From: Paenibacillus paeoniae
GTDB taxonomy: Bacteria; Bacillota; Bacilli; Paenibacillales; Paenibacillaceae
Reading direction: 5' to 3'
Length of the DNA: 64,000 bases
NCBI RefSeq assembly: GCF_003388735.1
Contig: NZ_QUBQ01000002.1
Span: 124,001-188,000, forward strand
Shown: positions 8,998 through 17,471 of the stretch, piece after piece
Numbering within the stretch: the first letter of the stretch is position 1
Layout: each line of letters opens with the position of its first letter
Notes under the pieces: model-generated
The model's input: the letters and a program-made list of their open reading frames with translations, nothing else
The model's database searches: none
Told to the model about the DNA's origin: nothing
Position numbers and translations under genes: made by a program

Positions 8998-9369
8998 ATG
9001 GAATACGCCATCGTAGTGGAAGGGAAAAATGACAGAAGCAAGCTTCGGCGGGTGTTAAGCGATGAGGTAGGCATCTACTGCACGTATGGTACGCCGGGCA
9101 CGGAACAATTAGAGAAGCTTCGGAAGGAAATCGGAGAGCTTACCACGTTTATATTCACAGACAACGATTCGTCGGGCAAGCGAATTCGCGGGATGCTGCG
9201 TGACCTATTCCCGGATGCCGAGCACATCTATACACGCCGAGGATACGCGGGAGTAGAGAATACGCCTGACGAATATTTGATACAGCAATTAGAGAAAGCG
9301 GGCCTCGATGCGCATATTGTGTATCCTGCGACCGATCCCGCTTCCAGATGGATTAAAGATGAATTTTAG
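8998..9369 (+). CDS. Small Toprim-domain (primase-like) protein, YusF type
   Basis: A 123-residue stand-alone Toprim domain. The catalytic-type Glu is in IVVEGKNDRSKL and the DxD-like motif in FIFTDNDSSGKRIR; these bind Mg ions in primases, topoisomerases and RNase M5. The length and the GVENTPDEYLI block near the end resemble RNase M5-like and YusF-type small proteins. ATG at 8998 follows AGGGGG by seven bases. Its stop overlaps the convergent Sco gene by four bases. The nucleic-acid substrate is unknown. Confidence 0.78.
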   Translation: MEYAIVVEGKNDRSKLRRVLSDEVGIYCTYGTPGTEQLEKLRKEIGELTTFIFTDNDSSGKRIRGMLRDLFPDAEHIYTRRGYAGVENTPDEYLIQQLEKAGLDAHIVYPATDPASRWIKDEF

Positions 9370-9974
9370 AGCAGCGTATTAATCTGCTTAACGATATATT
9401 CCGGTGTCAGTTCTTCGTCACTGCCGTTAATCCACTCACGAATTTGGCCATTCTGATCCACGAGCGTAATGACGTTGAAATGCGCAAATGAATTTTCCTT
9501 CTCAACTTTAATGACCCCAACATCAAAATCGCGGGCCAATTGAATAGTTGCATCCTCTTCGCCGCGAAGGAAATGCCAGCCGTCCAGATCCGCTGAAGTC
9601 CGCTCCGCGAACTGTCTGATTACATCAGGCGTATCTCTTTCGGGATCGAATGTAATGGAGATCAGCTCTACTTTATCCCCAAGCGTTCCTTGCTCTCGAA
9701 GAATGTCTTGCGCCTCACCCAGCATAAAGGTCGTAGGCGGGCAGACGTCCGGACAATTCGCAAAATAGAAGTACACGATGCGAACTTTCCCGTTAGTCGA
9801 TTCCAGCGATACCGGCTTGCCGTCAATATCATTCATCTCGAAAGCAGGTGCGGCCTTATGTACTGGCAACGGCTCTGCTTTCTTGGGACCGTACATATAC
9901 AATAAATAAATGCCCATTGCCGCACATAATGCCAGCACGGCGATTTTAAAGCTGTGTTTGCGCAAAAAACTCAT
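9366..9974 (-). CDS. Sco1/SenC family copper chaperone for cytochrome c oxidase
   Basis: A 202-residue membrane-tethered thioredoxin-fold protein. One N-terminal membrane segment (about residues 9-27) is followed by the Sco domain with copper ligands C74-PDV-C78 and H165 (in SFAHFNV). It delivers copper to the CuA site of the oxidase on the outer membrane face. The gene follows the haem O synthase gene by 27-45 bases in the same orientation, fitting joint oxidase assembly. Start is uncertain: ATG at 9974 lies ten bases and ATG at 9980 four bases after GGGGAG. Confidence 0.9.
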   Translation of the reverse strand: MSFLRKHSFKIAVLALCAAMGIYLLYMYGPKKAEPLPVHKAAPAFEMNDIDGKPVSLESTNGKVRIVYFYFANCPDVCPPTTFMLGEAQDILREQGTLGDKVELISITFDPERDTPDVIRQFAERTSADLDGWHFLRGEEDATIQLARDFDVGVIKVEKENSFAHFNVITLVDQNGQIREWINGSDEELTPEYIVKQINTLL

Positions 9975-10019
9975 CTTCATCTCTCTCCCCATTGGTCCTC
10001 ATTCACCACTCCAACGTTC

Positions 10020-10877
10020 TTAAGCCGAAGTTGTATTGGCGATCATGGCAATAAAGACGACCATCAAATAATTGACCGAAATTAAAAAATTGATCTTTGC
10101 CCATTTCTCCGTATCTTTGGCCTTAATCCCCTGAAGCGTATGGACCAGCCACACGAGACTCAATACAACGGAAATGATGAGAAAATATATGCCCGCATAA
10201 CCAAACCAGTACAGCAGGATAACCGATGGCAGCAACAGCAGGACATAAGGAATCATCTGCAGCTTTGTCCGCTGAATGCCCTTCACGACAGGCAGCAACG
10301 GAAATCCCGCTTCGCGATATTCTTCAACACGTCGAATGGCCAGCGACCAGAAGTGAGCAGGCTGCCACAGAAACAGCAGGGCAAATAATATCCAAGCGCC
10401 TGCATCAATTTCACCGGTAACTGCACAATAGCCGATAGCTGGAGGCATCGCTCCGGATATGCCGCCGATGGAAGTGCTCCAAGTGGATGTCCGCTTCAGC
10501 CACATCGTATAGATGACAATGTAGACAAACCATCCCAGCAATCCAAGCCATCCCGTTATCGAATTGACCAACAGGAACAAAACCGCTATGCCTGTGACAC
10601 CAAGAATAATGCCGTAAGCCAATACGGCAGACGGCTTCATTCTGCCCATCGGCAGCGTACGGTTTCTCGTTCGTTCCATCTTCTGGTCCAATTCGCGGTC
10701 CCAATAATTGTTCACGACAGTAGCCGAAGCCATCGTCAGAGTGGAGCCAATCAGCATCCATATCATAAGCGGGATATCAATATCCCACTTCGAAGCTACC
10801 CAAAACCCGCCAAGCGCAGCGAACATATTCAATCGAAGGAGCCGCGGTTTCGTTAAAGCAATTAAGTCCTTCAGCAC
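10020..10877 (-). CDS. ctaB: Protoheme IX farnesyltransferase (haem O synthase)
   Basis: A 285-residue UbiA-superfamily prenyltransferase that converts haem B and farnesyl diphosphate to haem O for terminal oxidases. The prenyl-diphosphate binding motif N56-xxx-D60-xxx-D64 (NNYWDRELD) is followed by MERTRNRTLP. Family landmarks TKPRLL at the N-terminus and PAHFWSLAIRR also fit, with about nine membrane segments. The start is GTG at 10875-10877, with GGGAGG eight bases upstream. The Sco gene lies immediately downstream. Confidence 0.93.
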   Translation of the reverse strand: MLKDLIALTKPRLLRLNMFAALGGFWVASKWDIDIPLMIWMLIGSTLTMASATVVNNYWDRELDQKMERTRNRTLPMGRMKPSAVLAYGIILGVTGIAVLFLLVNSITGWLGLLGWFVYIVIYTMWLKRTSTWSTSIGGISGAMPPAIGYCAVTGEIDAGAWILFALLFLWQPAHFWSLAIRRVEEYREAGFPLLPVVKGIQRTKLQMIPYVLLLLPSVILLYWFGYAGIYFLIISVVLSLVWLVHTLQGIKAKDTEKWAKINFLISVNYLMVVFIAMIANTTSA

Positions 10878-11046
10878 AAAGCTAGCCTCCCAAGTTCTAC
10901 GACAAGATGCGCCGTGCGCATCTATCTTTCATTGATGATGAATCGAATCTTATCATACCGAAAAAACAGAGCGGTGACAATGTTCGTGCTCCTTGTTCAT
11001 GAATTCGACACTCAATATGTGACAATTCATTTGTAATTGAGCTGGA

Positions 11047-11073
11047 ACCATTCGACTGGCCCAACCATACACT
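11047..11073 (+). promoter_or_regulatory. Possible sigma-E promoter of the cwlJ-gerQ locus
   Basis: CATACACT (11066-11073) fits the sigma-E -10 consensus. ACCATT lies 13 bases upstream as a weak -35. Mother-cell sigma-E control of cwlJ and gerQ is known in Bacillus; the match here is only suggestive. Confidence 0.4.
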
Positions 11074-11135
11074 AACCGTGTGGTGTAACGCCTATTAGAT
11101 TACGACAATCTCGAAGGGATGTGAGTCCACTCTTT

Positions 11136-11373
11136 ATGGCTGTTATCAAAGCAAACGCGGAACAGACAAAAATGCTCGCAAGACTTATTCGGGCAGAGGC
11201 TGAAGGTTGGCAACGTCGGCGTCAATCGCGTCCGCGGCAATTGCCTTGACTTCAAAAACATACGCTCCATTCCCGACATGGTTTATCACAGTCCCGGCGG
11301 TTTTGAGGCCATTACAAAAGGCTACTCGTTTCACTTCATTCTTATCGACCGAAAGAGAGGATCAACAGCATGA
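11136..11373 (+). pseudogene. cwlJ: Decayed spore cortex hydrolase cwlJ
   Basis: Frame one starts at ATG 11136 and encodes MAVIKANAEQTKMLARLIR then AEAEG, the CwlJ/SleB N-terminus including the catalytic glutamate region, but stops at 11247. From 11209 a second frame encodes GNVGVNRVRGNCLDFKNIRS and IPDMVYHSPGGFEAITKGY, the CwlJ continuation. The linking residues (about nine in intact family members) are missing, so a small frame-shifting deletion is present. After KGY the family sequence stops and the frame runs unrelated into a TGA overlapping the gerQ start; roughly the last half of a normal 140-residue protein is gone. No functional hydrolase can be made. Gene order cwlJ-gerQ is as in Bacillus anthracis. 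Confidence 0.85.
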
Positions 11374-11891
11374 CGAATTATGGTTATAAGCAGCATGTTA
11401 ACATGGCCAACGCCGCAGGACCTAATATGGGGCCTAATGCAGGCTACGGCAACCCCTATGGATACGGCGCTGGATATGGCGGCTACGCGCAGCCGTATGC
11501 CCAGCAAGCCATGATCTCCAATTATACGGCAGCAAGCACGATGCCCGCTCCTGTACCAAGCGGCTCGGTTATTACGCCGGGCGGAGGCAATATTGTAACG
11601 GTTCCGGCAAATGAAGAATCCTACGTCGAAAATATTTTGCGCCTAAACCGGGGCAAGATCGGAACATTCTACATGACTTATGAGAACAACCGGGAATGGA
11701 ATGCCAAAATATTCAAGGGCAGGATTGAAGCTGCAGGACGGGATCACATTATCATTAGCGATTCCAATACGGGCATGCGTTACCTGCTTCTGATGCTTAA
11801 TTTGGACTACGTAACGTTCGACGAGCCAATCAAATATGAATATCCTTTTCTCGGCGGCACCATTACGGAAAGCACACCCGCCAGCGAATAA
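11370..11891 (+). CDS. gerQ: Spore coat protein GerQ
   Basis: 173 residues. The N-terminal third is Gly/Tyr/Asn/Pro-rich (repeats like YGNPYGYGAGYGGYAQPYAQ), followed by the conserved GerQ core VENILRLNRGKIGTFYMTYE and IISDSNTGMRYLLLMLNLDY. GerQ is a coat protein cross-linked by transglutaminase; in Bacillus it is needed for CwlJ localisation and function. The ATG overlaps the end of the cwlJ remnant and AGAGAGG lies upstream. The gene looks intact although its usual partner is broken. Confidence 0.92.
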   Translation: MTNYGYKQHVNMANAAGPNMGPNAGYGNPYGYGAGYGGYAQPYAQQAMISNYTAASTMPAPVPSGSVITPGGGNIVTVPANEESYVENILRLNRGKIGTFYMTYENNREWNAKIFKGRIEAAGRDHIIISDSNTGMRYLLLMLNLDYVTFDEPIKYEYPFLGGTITESTPASE

Positions 11892-11903
11892 GCTTGATTC
11901 CCC

Positions 11904-12200
11904 TTACCTCATGCTGGATGCAACCGGTTTGAATGTCCAAACGTGAAGCTTGGCCGGTTCCCCCACAATCCAGCTGGAAAGCGCGAACCAAGGAGAACGT
12001 TCGCTCAGACGTTCCTCCTTGACGCGCAGGGCATGCGCCTCATCCTCGCAATTCCATACCTCTACAAACAGGGAAGGCTGGTCCGTCCCTTCATATATAT
12101 GGACAAGCTCTCTTTCCTGTAAACGCAGCTTCTCGACTTCCGCTAAATAATTTTCCCTGTTTTCTTGCTTAATCTTATATTCTGCAAAACAAATGTACAT
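11904..12200 (-). CDS. Uncharacterised protein, possible dimeric alpha-beta (ABM-like) fold
   Basis: 98 residues starting MYICFAEYKIKQENRENY, with a GAGAGGAG site upstream of ATG 12198-12200. The alternation of strand (FAEYKIK), helix (NYLAEVEKLRLQERE), strands (HIYEGTDQPSLFVEVW) and helix (EAHALRVKEERL) resembles monooxygenase/NIPSNAP-type ferredoxin-like folds. I do not recognise a specific family. It converges on gerQ and diverges from the yfhP-like gene. Confidence 0.65.
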   Translation of the reverse strand: MYICFAEYKIKQENRENYLAEVEKLRLQERELVHIYEGTDQPSLFVEVWNCEDEAHALRVKEERLSERSPWFALSSWIVGEPAKLHVWTFKPVASSMR

Positions 12201-12293
12201 TTGGCGTGAGTCTCCTCTCGATTGAATTGATAAAGTCACTCTGCTTCGCCGATACTACGCATACCATTCAAATTAATCAGGAGGGCTTGTCTA

Positions 12294-13280
12294 ATGGATA
12301 CTGGAACGCATCTTGTCATGGGCATTGGCCTTGCCGGTCTTGCGATGGTCGATCCTGTTGTAGCAGCCAGTCCGGCCGTGCATACTGCAGTGCTGATTGG
12401 CACCATAGCGGGTTCCCAAGCGCCGGATTTGGACAACTTACTTCGGCTTAAGGGCAATGCCTGCTATATCCGCAATCACCGGGGAAGATCGCATTCCCTT
12501 CCCGCTGTACTGCTTTGGACCATTGCAATTACAGGCTTGCTTCAACTGATCTACAGAGGAAGCCTTCCTTGGCTTCATGTCGGGAGCTGGGTGTTGCTCT
12601 CCGTGGCCGTTCATGTCTTTACCGATTTGTTCAATGCATACGGCACACAAGCGATGCGGCCATTCAATGAGAAATGGATATCCTGGAATATTATCCATAT
12701 CTTCGACCCCGTCATTTTCACCGTACATCTCATAGCTATTTTACTGTGGGCGGCAGGGCTCGTAAATCCCGCTGTACTATTTCCGCTCATGTACCTGCTT
12801 CTGGTCATGTATTATGCATGGCGCACATACTCGGCAAGGCAAATGGTTCGAAGGCTCCCTCGACTCGATCAAGGCTACCAGTCAAGCGACAGCTACATTG
12901 CTATTCCGACCATATCGCTCTCCATCTGGAATGTGGTCAAGCAATCGAAAGACCATATATTCCATATCGGCAACCTACGGAACGGACAGTTGACATGGCT
13001 GGACGAAACAAAATGCTCCAGTCATCCTGCAGTTGAAAAATCAAAAAATGATCCTGCTATACGCTCCTTCCTTTACTTTACCAACTTCGCCTGTGCAGAT
13101 GTGAAGGAACATAGTTGGGGGTACGAAGTAAGGTGGGCGGATGTGCGCTATCGCCACCGCAAGCAATATCCGTTCGTTGGCGTGCTGATGATGAACAAGC
13201 GATATGAAACCGTGGGATCTTACGTCGGCTGGCTGAGCGATGATCGATTGATGAAAAGACTGCGAATGGATACGTATTAA
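12294..13280 (+). CDS. yfhP: YfhP-type membrane-bound metal-dependent hydrolase
   Basis: 328 residues of the LexA-binding/YdjM (DUF457) family. The conserved N-terminus MDTGTHLVMGIGLAGLA carries the first histidine. APDLDNLLRL and NHRGRSHSL give the Asp and His residues expected to bind metal. About four membrane segments follow, then a soluble C-terminal half. Full-length resemblance is to B. subtilis YfhP, whose biochemical role is not settled. AGGAGG lies nine bases before the ATG. Confidence 0.8.
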   Translation: MDTGTHLVMGIGLAGLAMVDPVVAASPAVHTAVLIGTIAGSQAPDLDNLLRLKGNACYIRNHRGRSHSLPAVLLWTIAITGLLQLIYRGSLPWLHVGSWVLLSVAVHVFTDLFNAYGTQAMRPFNEKWISWNIIHIFDPVIFTVHLIAILLWAAGLVNPAVLFPLMYLLLVMYYAWRTYSARQMVRRLPRLDQGYQSSDSYIAIPTISLSIWNVVKQSKDHIFHIGNLRNGQLTWLDETKCSSHPAVEKSKNDPAIRSFLYFTNFACADVKEHSWGYEVRWADVRYRHRKQYPFVGVLMMNKRYETVGSYVGWLSDDRLMKRLRMDTY

Positions 13281-13289
13281 GATTGACGA

Positions 13290-13330
13290 GGCGGAGCCCC
13301 TTCCTGCACAATGGGAAGGGGCTCCGCTTA
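13290..13330 (+). terminator. Terminator after the yfhP-like gene
   Basis: A near-perfect stem, GCGGAGCCCCTTCC with GGGAAGGGGCTCCGC, around an 8-base loop; the T-tract is poor. Confidence 0.65.
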
Positions 13331-13337
13331 TTGGCTT

Positions 13338-13373
13338 CAAAATTAAAGAAGCCCAAGGTTTCCCTTGGACTTC
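13338..13373 (-). terminator. Terminator of the SASP gene
   Basis: On the minus strand, GAAGTCCAAGG, a short loop and CCTTGGGCTTC are followed by TTTAATTTT. It lies 35 bases past the SASP stop. Confidence 0.75.
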
Positions 13374-13407
13374 GATGGTTGATGCATCAGTTGTGTATGA
13401 GAAGTGA

Positions 13408-13617
13408 TTAGCGGATACCGCCGGACAGTTGTTGTTCAGCGATTTGAACCAGCTTCTTCGTGATGTATCCGCCAAGCGAACCTGCGTCGCGAGTCGATAC
13501 GTTGCCATAATAGCCGTCTGCCGGGATTTGTACACCCAGCTCTTGCGCTGCCTCAAGTTTAATTTGTTGTAGTGCTTGATTAGCTTGTGGAACAACTAGT
13601 TGGTTGCTTCTGCTCAT
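13408..13617 (-). CDS. Alpha/beta-type small acid-soluble spore protein
   Basis: A 69-residue DNA-binding spore protein. Family signatures are the Q-rich start (NQLVVPQANQALQQ), KLEAAQELG containing the E-x-G-type germination protease (GPR) cleavage region, and the highly conserved YYGNVSTRDAGSLGGYITKK block. It coats forespore DNA and protects it from UV and heat, then is degraded at germination. AAAGGAG lies nine bases before the ATG, and a sigma-G promoter and a terminator flank it, so it is monocistronic. Confidence 0.95.
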   Translation of the reverse strand: MSRSNQLVVPQANQALQQIKLEAAQELGVQIPADGYYGNVSTRDAGSLGGYITKKLVQIAEQQLSGGIR

Positions 13618-13672
13618 AGGGATAATCTCCTTTCGTCCTCTGCACGTTGTGTGTGATGCAAGCTTGCAAAGA

Positions 13673-13702
13673 TATTATGTGCATCGAATCAGAAACTATG
13701 CT
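13673..13702 (-). promoter_or_regulatory. Sigma-G promoter of the SASP gene
   Basis: On the minus strand, AGCATA (13697-13702) and CATAATA (13673-13679) are 17 bases apart. The -10 matches the forespore sigma-G consensus CATAMTA. SASP genes are the classic sigma-G targets. Confidence 0.7.
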
Positions 13703-13760
13703 GACCTGCAAAAAATATTTTAACCTTAATAAAAGGTTACTGAATAAGGAGTTAATCAAC

Positions 13761-13961
13761 ATGTCAAAAACACTATCGTTGTTCTTCGCTTCTCTGTCTA
13801 TTCTGTTCTTAAGCGCGACTGCTATCTCCATCAGTCACAGCGGCTGGCTCGTACTTTTGTTCGGGTTGCTGTCCCTCTTTAGCGTAGGAGCCGGATTTAT
13901 TGTGAAAGCTCGGCTTAGAAGACGCTCCGAGCAGCAATCCTCATCATCAGATAAACCTTGA
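13761..13961 (+). CDS. Small two-helix membrane protein, DUF5325/YlaF-like
   Basis: 66 residues with two hydrophobic helices (SLFFASLSILFLSATAISI and WLVLLFGLLSLFSVGAGFIV) and a basic C-terminus VKARLRRRSEQ. AAGGAG lies nine bases before ATG 13761; an upstream extension of the frame runs through the SASP promoter and is not credible. Size and the GAGF-basic tail resemble YlaF/DUF5325 proteins. Function unknown. Confidence 0.62.
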   Translation: MSKTLSLFFASLSILFLSATAISISHSGWLVLLFGLLSLFSVGAGFIVKARLRRRSEQQSSSSDKP

Positions 13962-14045
13962 AGTTGTCCTATCGCCGCGTCACGCCGCATACGATATACA
14001 AGGGCTGATGTCCAATCGTAACGGTTGCTAAAGGGATGATATAGG

Positions 14046-15068
14046 ATGCAATGGATTTACCGCATAGGGACACCGGCGCTGTCCTTTGGCTGCTTACTCA
14101 TGCTATTTCTTATTGCAATGGACAGGAATTGGCCGTCAGTATTCCCTGCTATTCTCCAATCCGTGAGTCTGCATTCATTCAAAACCGCTTTTATCGGCGT
14201 ATTGTTAGAAGCGATTCCATTTGTGCTGCTTGGCGTGCTCTTCTCCGCATTGCTGCAGGTATTCGTCTCCGATGAGCTGATTCGCAGATTTATGCCCAAA
14301 CGGCCCATAACTGGAGTTTTGTTCGGCGCTTTGCTAGGCATCGTATTCCCGCTATGCGAATGCGGCATGATTCCCGTTATTCGTCGTCTGATTCGAAAAG
14401 GCATGCCGGCCTACATTGGCATCGTATACCTGCTGGCCGGTCCCATTATTAATCCCATCGTATTTTCATCCACTTATGTGGCGTTCCGCGCAGAGCCTCA
14501 GATGGCTTTCATGCGGATGGCGCTAGCCTTCGGCGTTGCTTCTGTTATCGGACTTTTCTTCGCCAAATGGATGAAAGGAAGTCCACTCAAAGCCGTTGGC
14601 GGTTTTCATATGATATCCCCGCAGCCCGTCCATTCCGGCATAACTGGCAAATCGGGCGGCTTCACGGGCAGAGCAGGCTCGATAGCGCGTCATGCATCTG
14701 ACGAATTTTTTGAAATGGGCAAATATCTAATTATCGGTGCTTTCCTTACTGCTGCTATCCAAGCCTCCATCAGCCGCGACGCTCTTGCCGAATTTGCCGA
14801 TCAGCCGCTTGTAGCCTACCTATTCATGATGCTTTTTGCTTATATCCTCTCGATCTGCTCCACCTCGGATGCCTTCATTGCTGCTTCATTCAGCGGAACA
14901 TTCCAGCAAGGGCCTTTGCTTGCCTTTCTTGTCTTCGGTCCGATGATCGACTTTAAGAACACATGGATGATGCTCTCCACCTTCAAGCTTAGAATCGTGT
15001 TGATTCTAATTGGACTGACTTCCATCCTGACGCTGGCAGGCGCACTTCTTGCGGAGGTATGGTTATGA
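14046..15068 (+). CDS. DUF318-family permease (YcgR type)
   Basis: A 340-residue inner-membrane protein with about eight helices in two halves. Family landmarks are PLCECGMIPVIRRLIRKGMP (with the CEC-type motif) after helix 3 and a second-half motif CSTSDAFIAASF. Members are encoded next to a TIGR03943/YcgQ partner, as here, with a four-base ATGA overlap. Transport of metal or organo-metal species has been proposed for relatives but the substrate is unproven. Confidence 0.82.
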   Translation: MQWIYRIGTPALSFGCLLMLFLIAMDRNWPSVFPAILQSVSLHSFKTAFIGVLLEAIPFVLLGVLFSALLQVFVSDELIRRFMPKRPITGVLFGALLGIVFPLCECGMIPVIRRLIRKGMPAYIGIVYLLAGPIINPIVFSSTYVAFRAEPQMAFMRMALAFGVASVIGLFFAKWMKGSPLKAVGGFHMISPQPVHSGITGKSGGFTGRAGSIARHASDEFFEMGKYLIIGAFLTAAIQASISRDALAEFADQPLVAYLFMMLFAYILSICSTSDAFIAASFSGTFQQGPLLAFLVFGPMIDFKNTWMMLSTFKLRIVLILIGLTSILTLAGALLAEVWL

Positions 15069-15379
15069 AACATCACTTCATCAGAGCTTTTATTCTCGTC
15101 TGCTTTTCCTTAATGATTCTATACATAGAACGAACAGACTCCCTCTCGCTGTATGTCGATCCTTATCTGGTGCCGCTCGTCAAGCTGTCAGCTGCGGGAC
15201 TGTTGATTGCTGGACTCTTTCAGCTCCACACTGGCTTCCAAATGCGGCGTCATCGACATGATGCGGATTGCGCTTGCGGACATAGTCACCACCCGTCCTC
15301 CGCTTTACAGAGCTTGTTGCTGTACGGATTATTTGCACTGCCTCTTCTACTAGCCTTTCTTCCGCTGTCCGGACAATAA
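15065..15379 (+). CDS. YcgQ/TIGR03943-family partner, C-terminally truncated
   Basis: 104 residues, starting at ATG 15065 with GGAGG seven bases upstream and overlapping the permease stop. It contains the N-terminal membrane part: two helices, a histidine-rich loop (RRHRHDADCACGHSHH, a probable metal-binding stretch) and a third helix. Intact YcgQ-type proteins are, as I recall, about 250-290 residues with a soluble C-terminal domain. Here the frame ends at LPLSGQ and runs directly into a terminator, so that domain is absent. Confidence 0.7.
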   Translation: MKHHFIRAFILVCFSLMILYIERTDSLSLYVDPYLVPLVKLSAAGLLIAGLFQLHTGFQMRRHRHDADCACGHSHHPSSALQSLLLYGLFALPLLLAFLPLSGQ

Positions 15380-15410
15380 AAAACAATGGCTCGCTTCCGC
15401 AGCCATTGCT
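15376..15410. terminator. Terminator between convergent genes
   Basis: CAATGGCT (15383-15390) pairs with AGCCATTG (15400-15407). On the minus strand it is followed by TTTTTTATT, serving the 15424-15837 gene; it may also stop the permease operon. Confidence 0.72.
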
Positions 15411-15423
15411 CCTCTGATCCTCA

Positions 15424-15837
15424 CTAATAATACTCGCGCAACATATGCTGAGGCCGATTCTGCGGAACGTAACGATTATTCCACGTGGCCATATTGTAAT
15501 TTGATTCATACAGAATACTTGCCGACCATGAATTTGTACTGGGACGTACAGAAAAATCATAAAGGATCTCACCATGCGTCCAATCCTGCCTGAGCTTCAA
15601 AGCATCGATTGCCATTTGCCTGAAGGCTTGTACCTGGGCGCTTGATAGTCCCTTCTCCGTTCCTTCGATCTTACCGTTCCTCGTCTCGATCGGGTGATGC
15701 CGCAAGCCGAACTTCCCTACCGAATTGTTGCGAATGTGGATTAATACCGTACCTGCCGCTGCGTTCGTCAACTCTCCCTCAAGCTGTCTGAATACAAAGT
15801 CTACCTGACGCGCCAAAGATACTGAGTTTGTTTCCAT
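15424..15837 (-). CDS. Conserved protein of unknown function
   Basis: 137 residues, soluble, no signal peptide. N-terminal helices (LARQVDFVFRQLEGELTN) are followed by a strand-rich centre (GTVLIHIRNNSVGKFGLRHH) and a Tyr/Asn-rich end. AGAGGAGG lies ten bases before the ATG, and a terminator follows the stop, so it is a monocistronic real gene. I do not recognise its function. Confidence 0.7.
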   Translation of the reverse strand: METNSVSLARQVDFVFRQLEGELTNAAAGTVLIHIRNNSVGKFGLRHHPIETRNGKIEGTEKGLSSAQVQAFRQMAIDALKLRQDWTHGEILYDFSVRPSTNSWSASILYESNYNMATWNNRYVPQNRPQHMLREYY

Positions 15838-16042
15838 TTCCCATAATCCTCCTCTTTAAGTTCGACATTACGATTGTAAATCCGACAAATTTCCTCTAAA
15901 TTTAACATCGAATTGCTTATAATGGTAGCATCGCCTATAGGAATGTTCACCGAAAAAATTATTGGTAATTTCCGAATTCAAGATTGCGCTTTCAGTCCTA
16001 TTAAATTAAGACTAAAGACCCTGAATTCGCCGTCGACAATTA

Positions 16043-16071
16043 TAGACCATTTTCGTACACGGTGATATAAT
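16043..16071 (+). promoter_or_regulatory. Sigma-A-like promoter upstream of the MCP gene
   Basis: TATAAT at 16066-16071 is perfect, with a weak TAGACC -35 17 bases upstream. It lies 33 bases before the MCP start. Confidence 0.5.
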
Positions 16072-16103
16072 ATGGGTATTCCATATAAAGGAGCGCTTAC
16101 ATA

Positions 16104-17369
16104 ATGATTCAATGGTACTATTCTCAGTCGGTACGCAGTAAACTGTTGATTACCACTTATTTCAATCTAGTACTATTTGCCATTGTCACGGTTCTCATGA
16201 CTGCGATCCTGGGAGGGAAAGTTCTCCCGGTCCTGATTGGAGCAGCCATTCTGGCAATAGCCGCGCTTCCCATTGTATCCTTTATTGAGAAATCCATTAC
16301 GCAATCATTCGATGAAATATCCGGTGCAGCTTATCGGATATCCAAAGGCGACTTCACCCAGAAGATCGACACGTCCGCAAGCTCTGGCTCCGGCGAGCTG
16401 GGTCATTCCTTCAACAGCATGGTGGACAAGCTTCGCGATATCCTGACGGAAACGTCCAGCATCATCAAGCACGTTGCGGACACAAGCCGCAGCATCTTTG
16501 AGAAGAACAACCAAATTAAAACGGCAATGGAGCAGGTAGCTGCCTCCGCGAACGAGCTTGCAACCGGCGCCAATGAGATCTCCGAGGATGTGACCGACAT
16601 GAGCGCGTCCATTACCGAGATCGAAGAGAAAGTATCGGCTTATGCTACATCTACGAAAGAAATGAACGAGCGCTCCGAGCAGACGATCGCGCTGGTAGAG
16701 AAAGGCCGCAACGCCCTTGAGATCCAGTCAGAGGGCATGCAGCGCAACGTGGAGGCTACCGCCAAGGTCGGTGAAACGATCGAGGATCTGGCTCGCAAGG
16801 CACAGGGCATCTCGGCCATTACGACGACGATCTCCGACATTGCGGAGCAGACGAACCTGTTGTCCTTGAATGCATCTATCGAGGCAGCACGGGCGGGAGA
16901 GCATGGCAGAGGTTTTGCTGTTGTCGCTCAAGAAGTAAGGAAACTAGCTGAAGAATCGACAACATCGACGAAACAAGTTTTCAATCTTGTGAAGAGCATC
17001 GATGAAGGCATTCAGCAAGCCATCAATAATATGAAGGTCAACGAGGAAGTAGTTAACCTTCAGACCGAGCATATTCGCCAATCCGAGCATGTCTTCAAAG
17101 AAATTGAAGAAAGTATCGGCTTCATTACGAATCAGATTTATGCGTTCTCCCAGGAAAGCGATGCGATGCTGGAAAGCGCTCAGAAAATTTCCGCCGCGAT
17201 TCAGAACATCTCTGCTATCACTCAGCAATCGGCTGCGGGTACGGAGCAAGTATCGGCTTCTATGAACGAACAAATCTCATCCGTACAAGCTGTTGTACAA
17301 GAAACGGAGCGGATGCTTACGATGGCCACTCAACTGCAACGTACGATTCAAGTGTTTAAAATGAAATAA
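16104..17369 (+). CDS. Methyl-accepting chemotaxis protein without an extracytoplasmic sensor domain
   Basis: 421 residues. Two membrane segments (about residues 13-33 and 36-58) are separated by only a few residues, so no periplasmic ligand domain exists. A HAMP linker ([17 protein letters not shown]) follows, then a long coiled-coil cytoplasmic domain with the signature hairpin [20 protein letters not shown] and [19 protein letters not shown]. It would signal to CheA/CheW in response to a membrane or cytosolic cue. AAAGGAG lies ten bases before the ATG. No other chemotaxis genes are nearby. Confidence 0.93.
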   Translation: MIQWYYSQSVRSKLLITTYFNLVLFAIVTVLMTAILGGKVLPVLIGAAILAIAALPIVSFIEKSITQSFDEISGAAYRISKGDFTQKIDTSASSGSGELGHSFNSMVDKLRDILTETSSIIKHVADTSRSIFEKNNQIKTAMEQVAASANELATGANEISEDVTDMSASITEIEEKVSAYATSTKEMNERSEQTIALVEKGRNALEIQSEGMQRNVEATAKVGETIEDLARKAQGISAITTTISDIAEQTNLLSLNASIEAARAGEHGRGFAVVAQEVRKLAEESTTSTKQVFNLVKSIDEGIQQAINNMKVNEEVVNLQTEHIRQSEHVFKEIEESIGFITNQIYAFSQESDAMLESAQKISAAIQNISAITQQSAAGTEQVSASMNEQISSVQAVVQETERMLTMATQLQRTIQVFKMK

Positions 17370-17381
17370 GCATTAATGCTC

Positions 17382-17414
17382 GACTCGGACCGGATACGGT
17401 TCGAGTCTTTTTTT
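17382..17414 (+). terminator. Terminator of the MCP gene
   Basis: GACTCGGACCG and CGGTTCGAGTC form a stem around a short loop, followed by TTTTTTTG. Confidence 0.85.
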
Positions 17415-17471
17415 GTTAATCAAGCAATCCTTCATCCCGTGAATGAACCTTATCCTTGGCGGAAAGGTTAT

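Noticed and set aside
11207..11389. 60-codon frame overlapping the cwlJ remnant
   Set aside because: Wrong frame; the CwlJ-like residues lie in the two other frames.
14000..14045. Zur box upstream of the DUF318 permease
   Set aside because: Only one half-site (TCGTAA) resembles the consensus; the other half does not match.
15990..16045. Sigma-D (motility) promoter for the MCP gene
   Set aside because: TAAA and GCCG elements are present but spaced 12 rather than about 15 bases; a TATAAT promoter closer to the gene is a better candidate.
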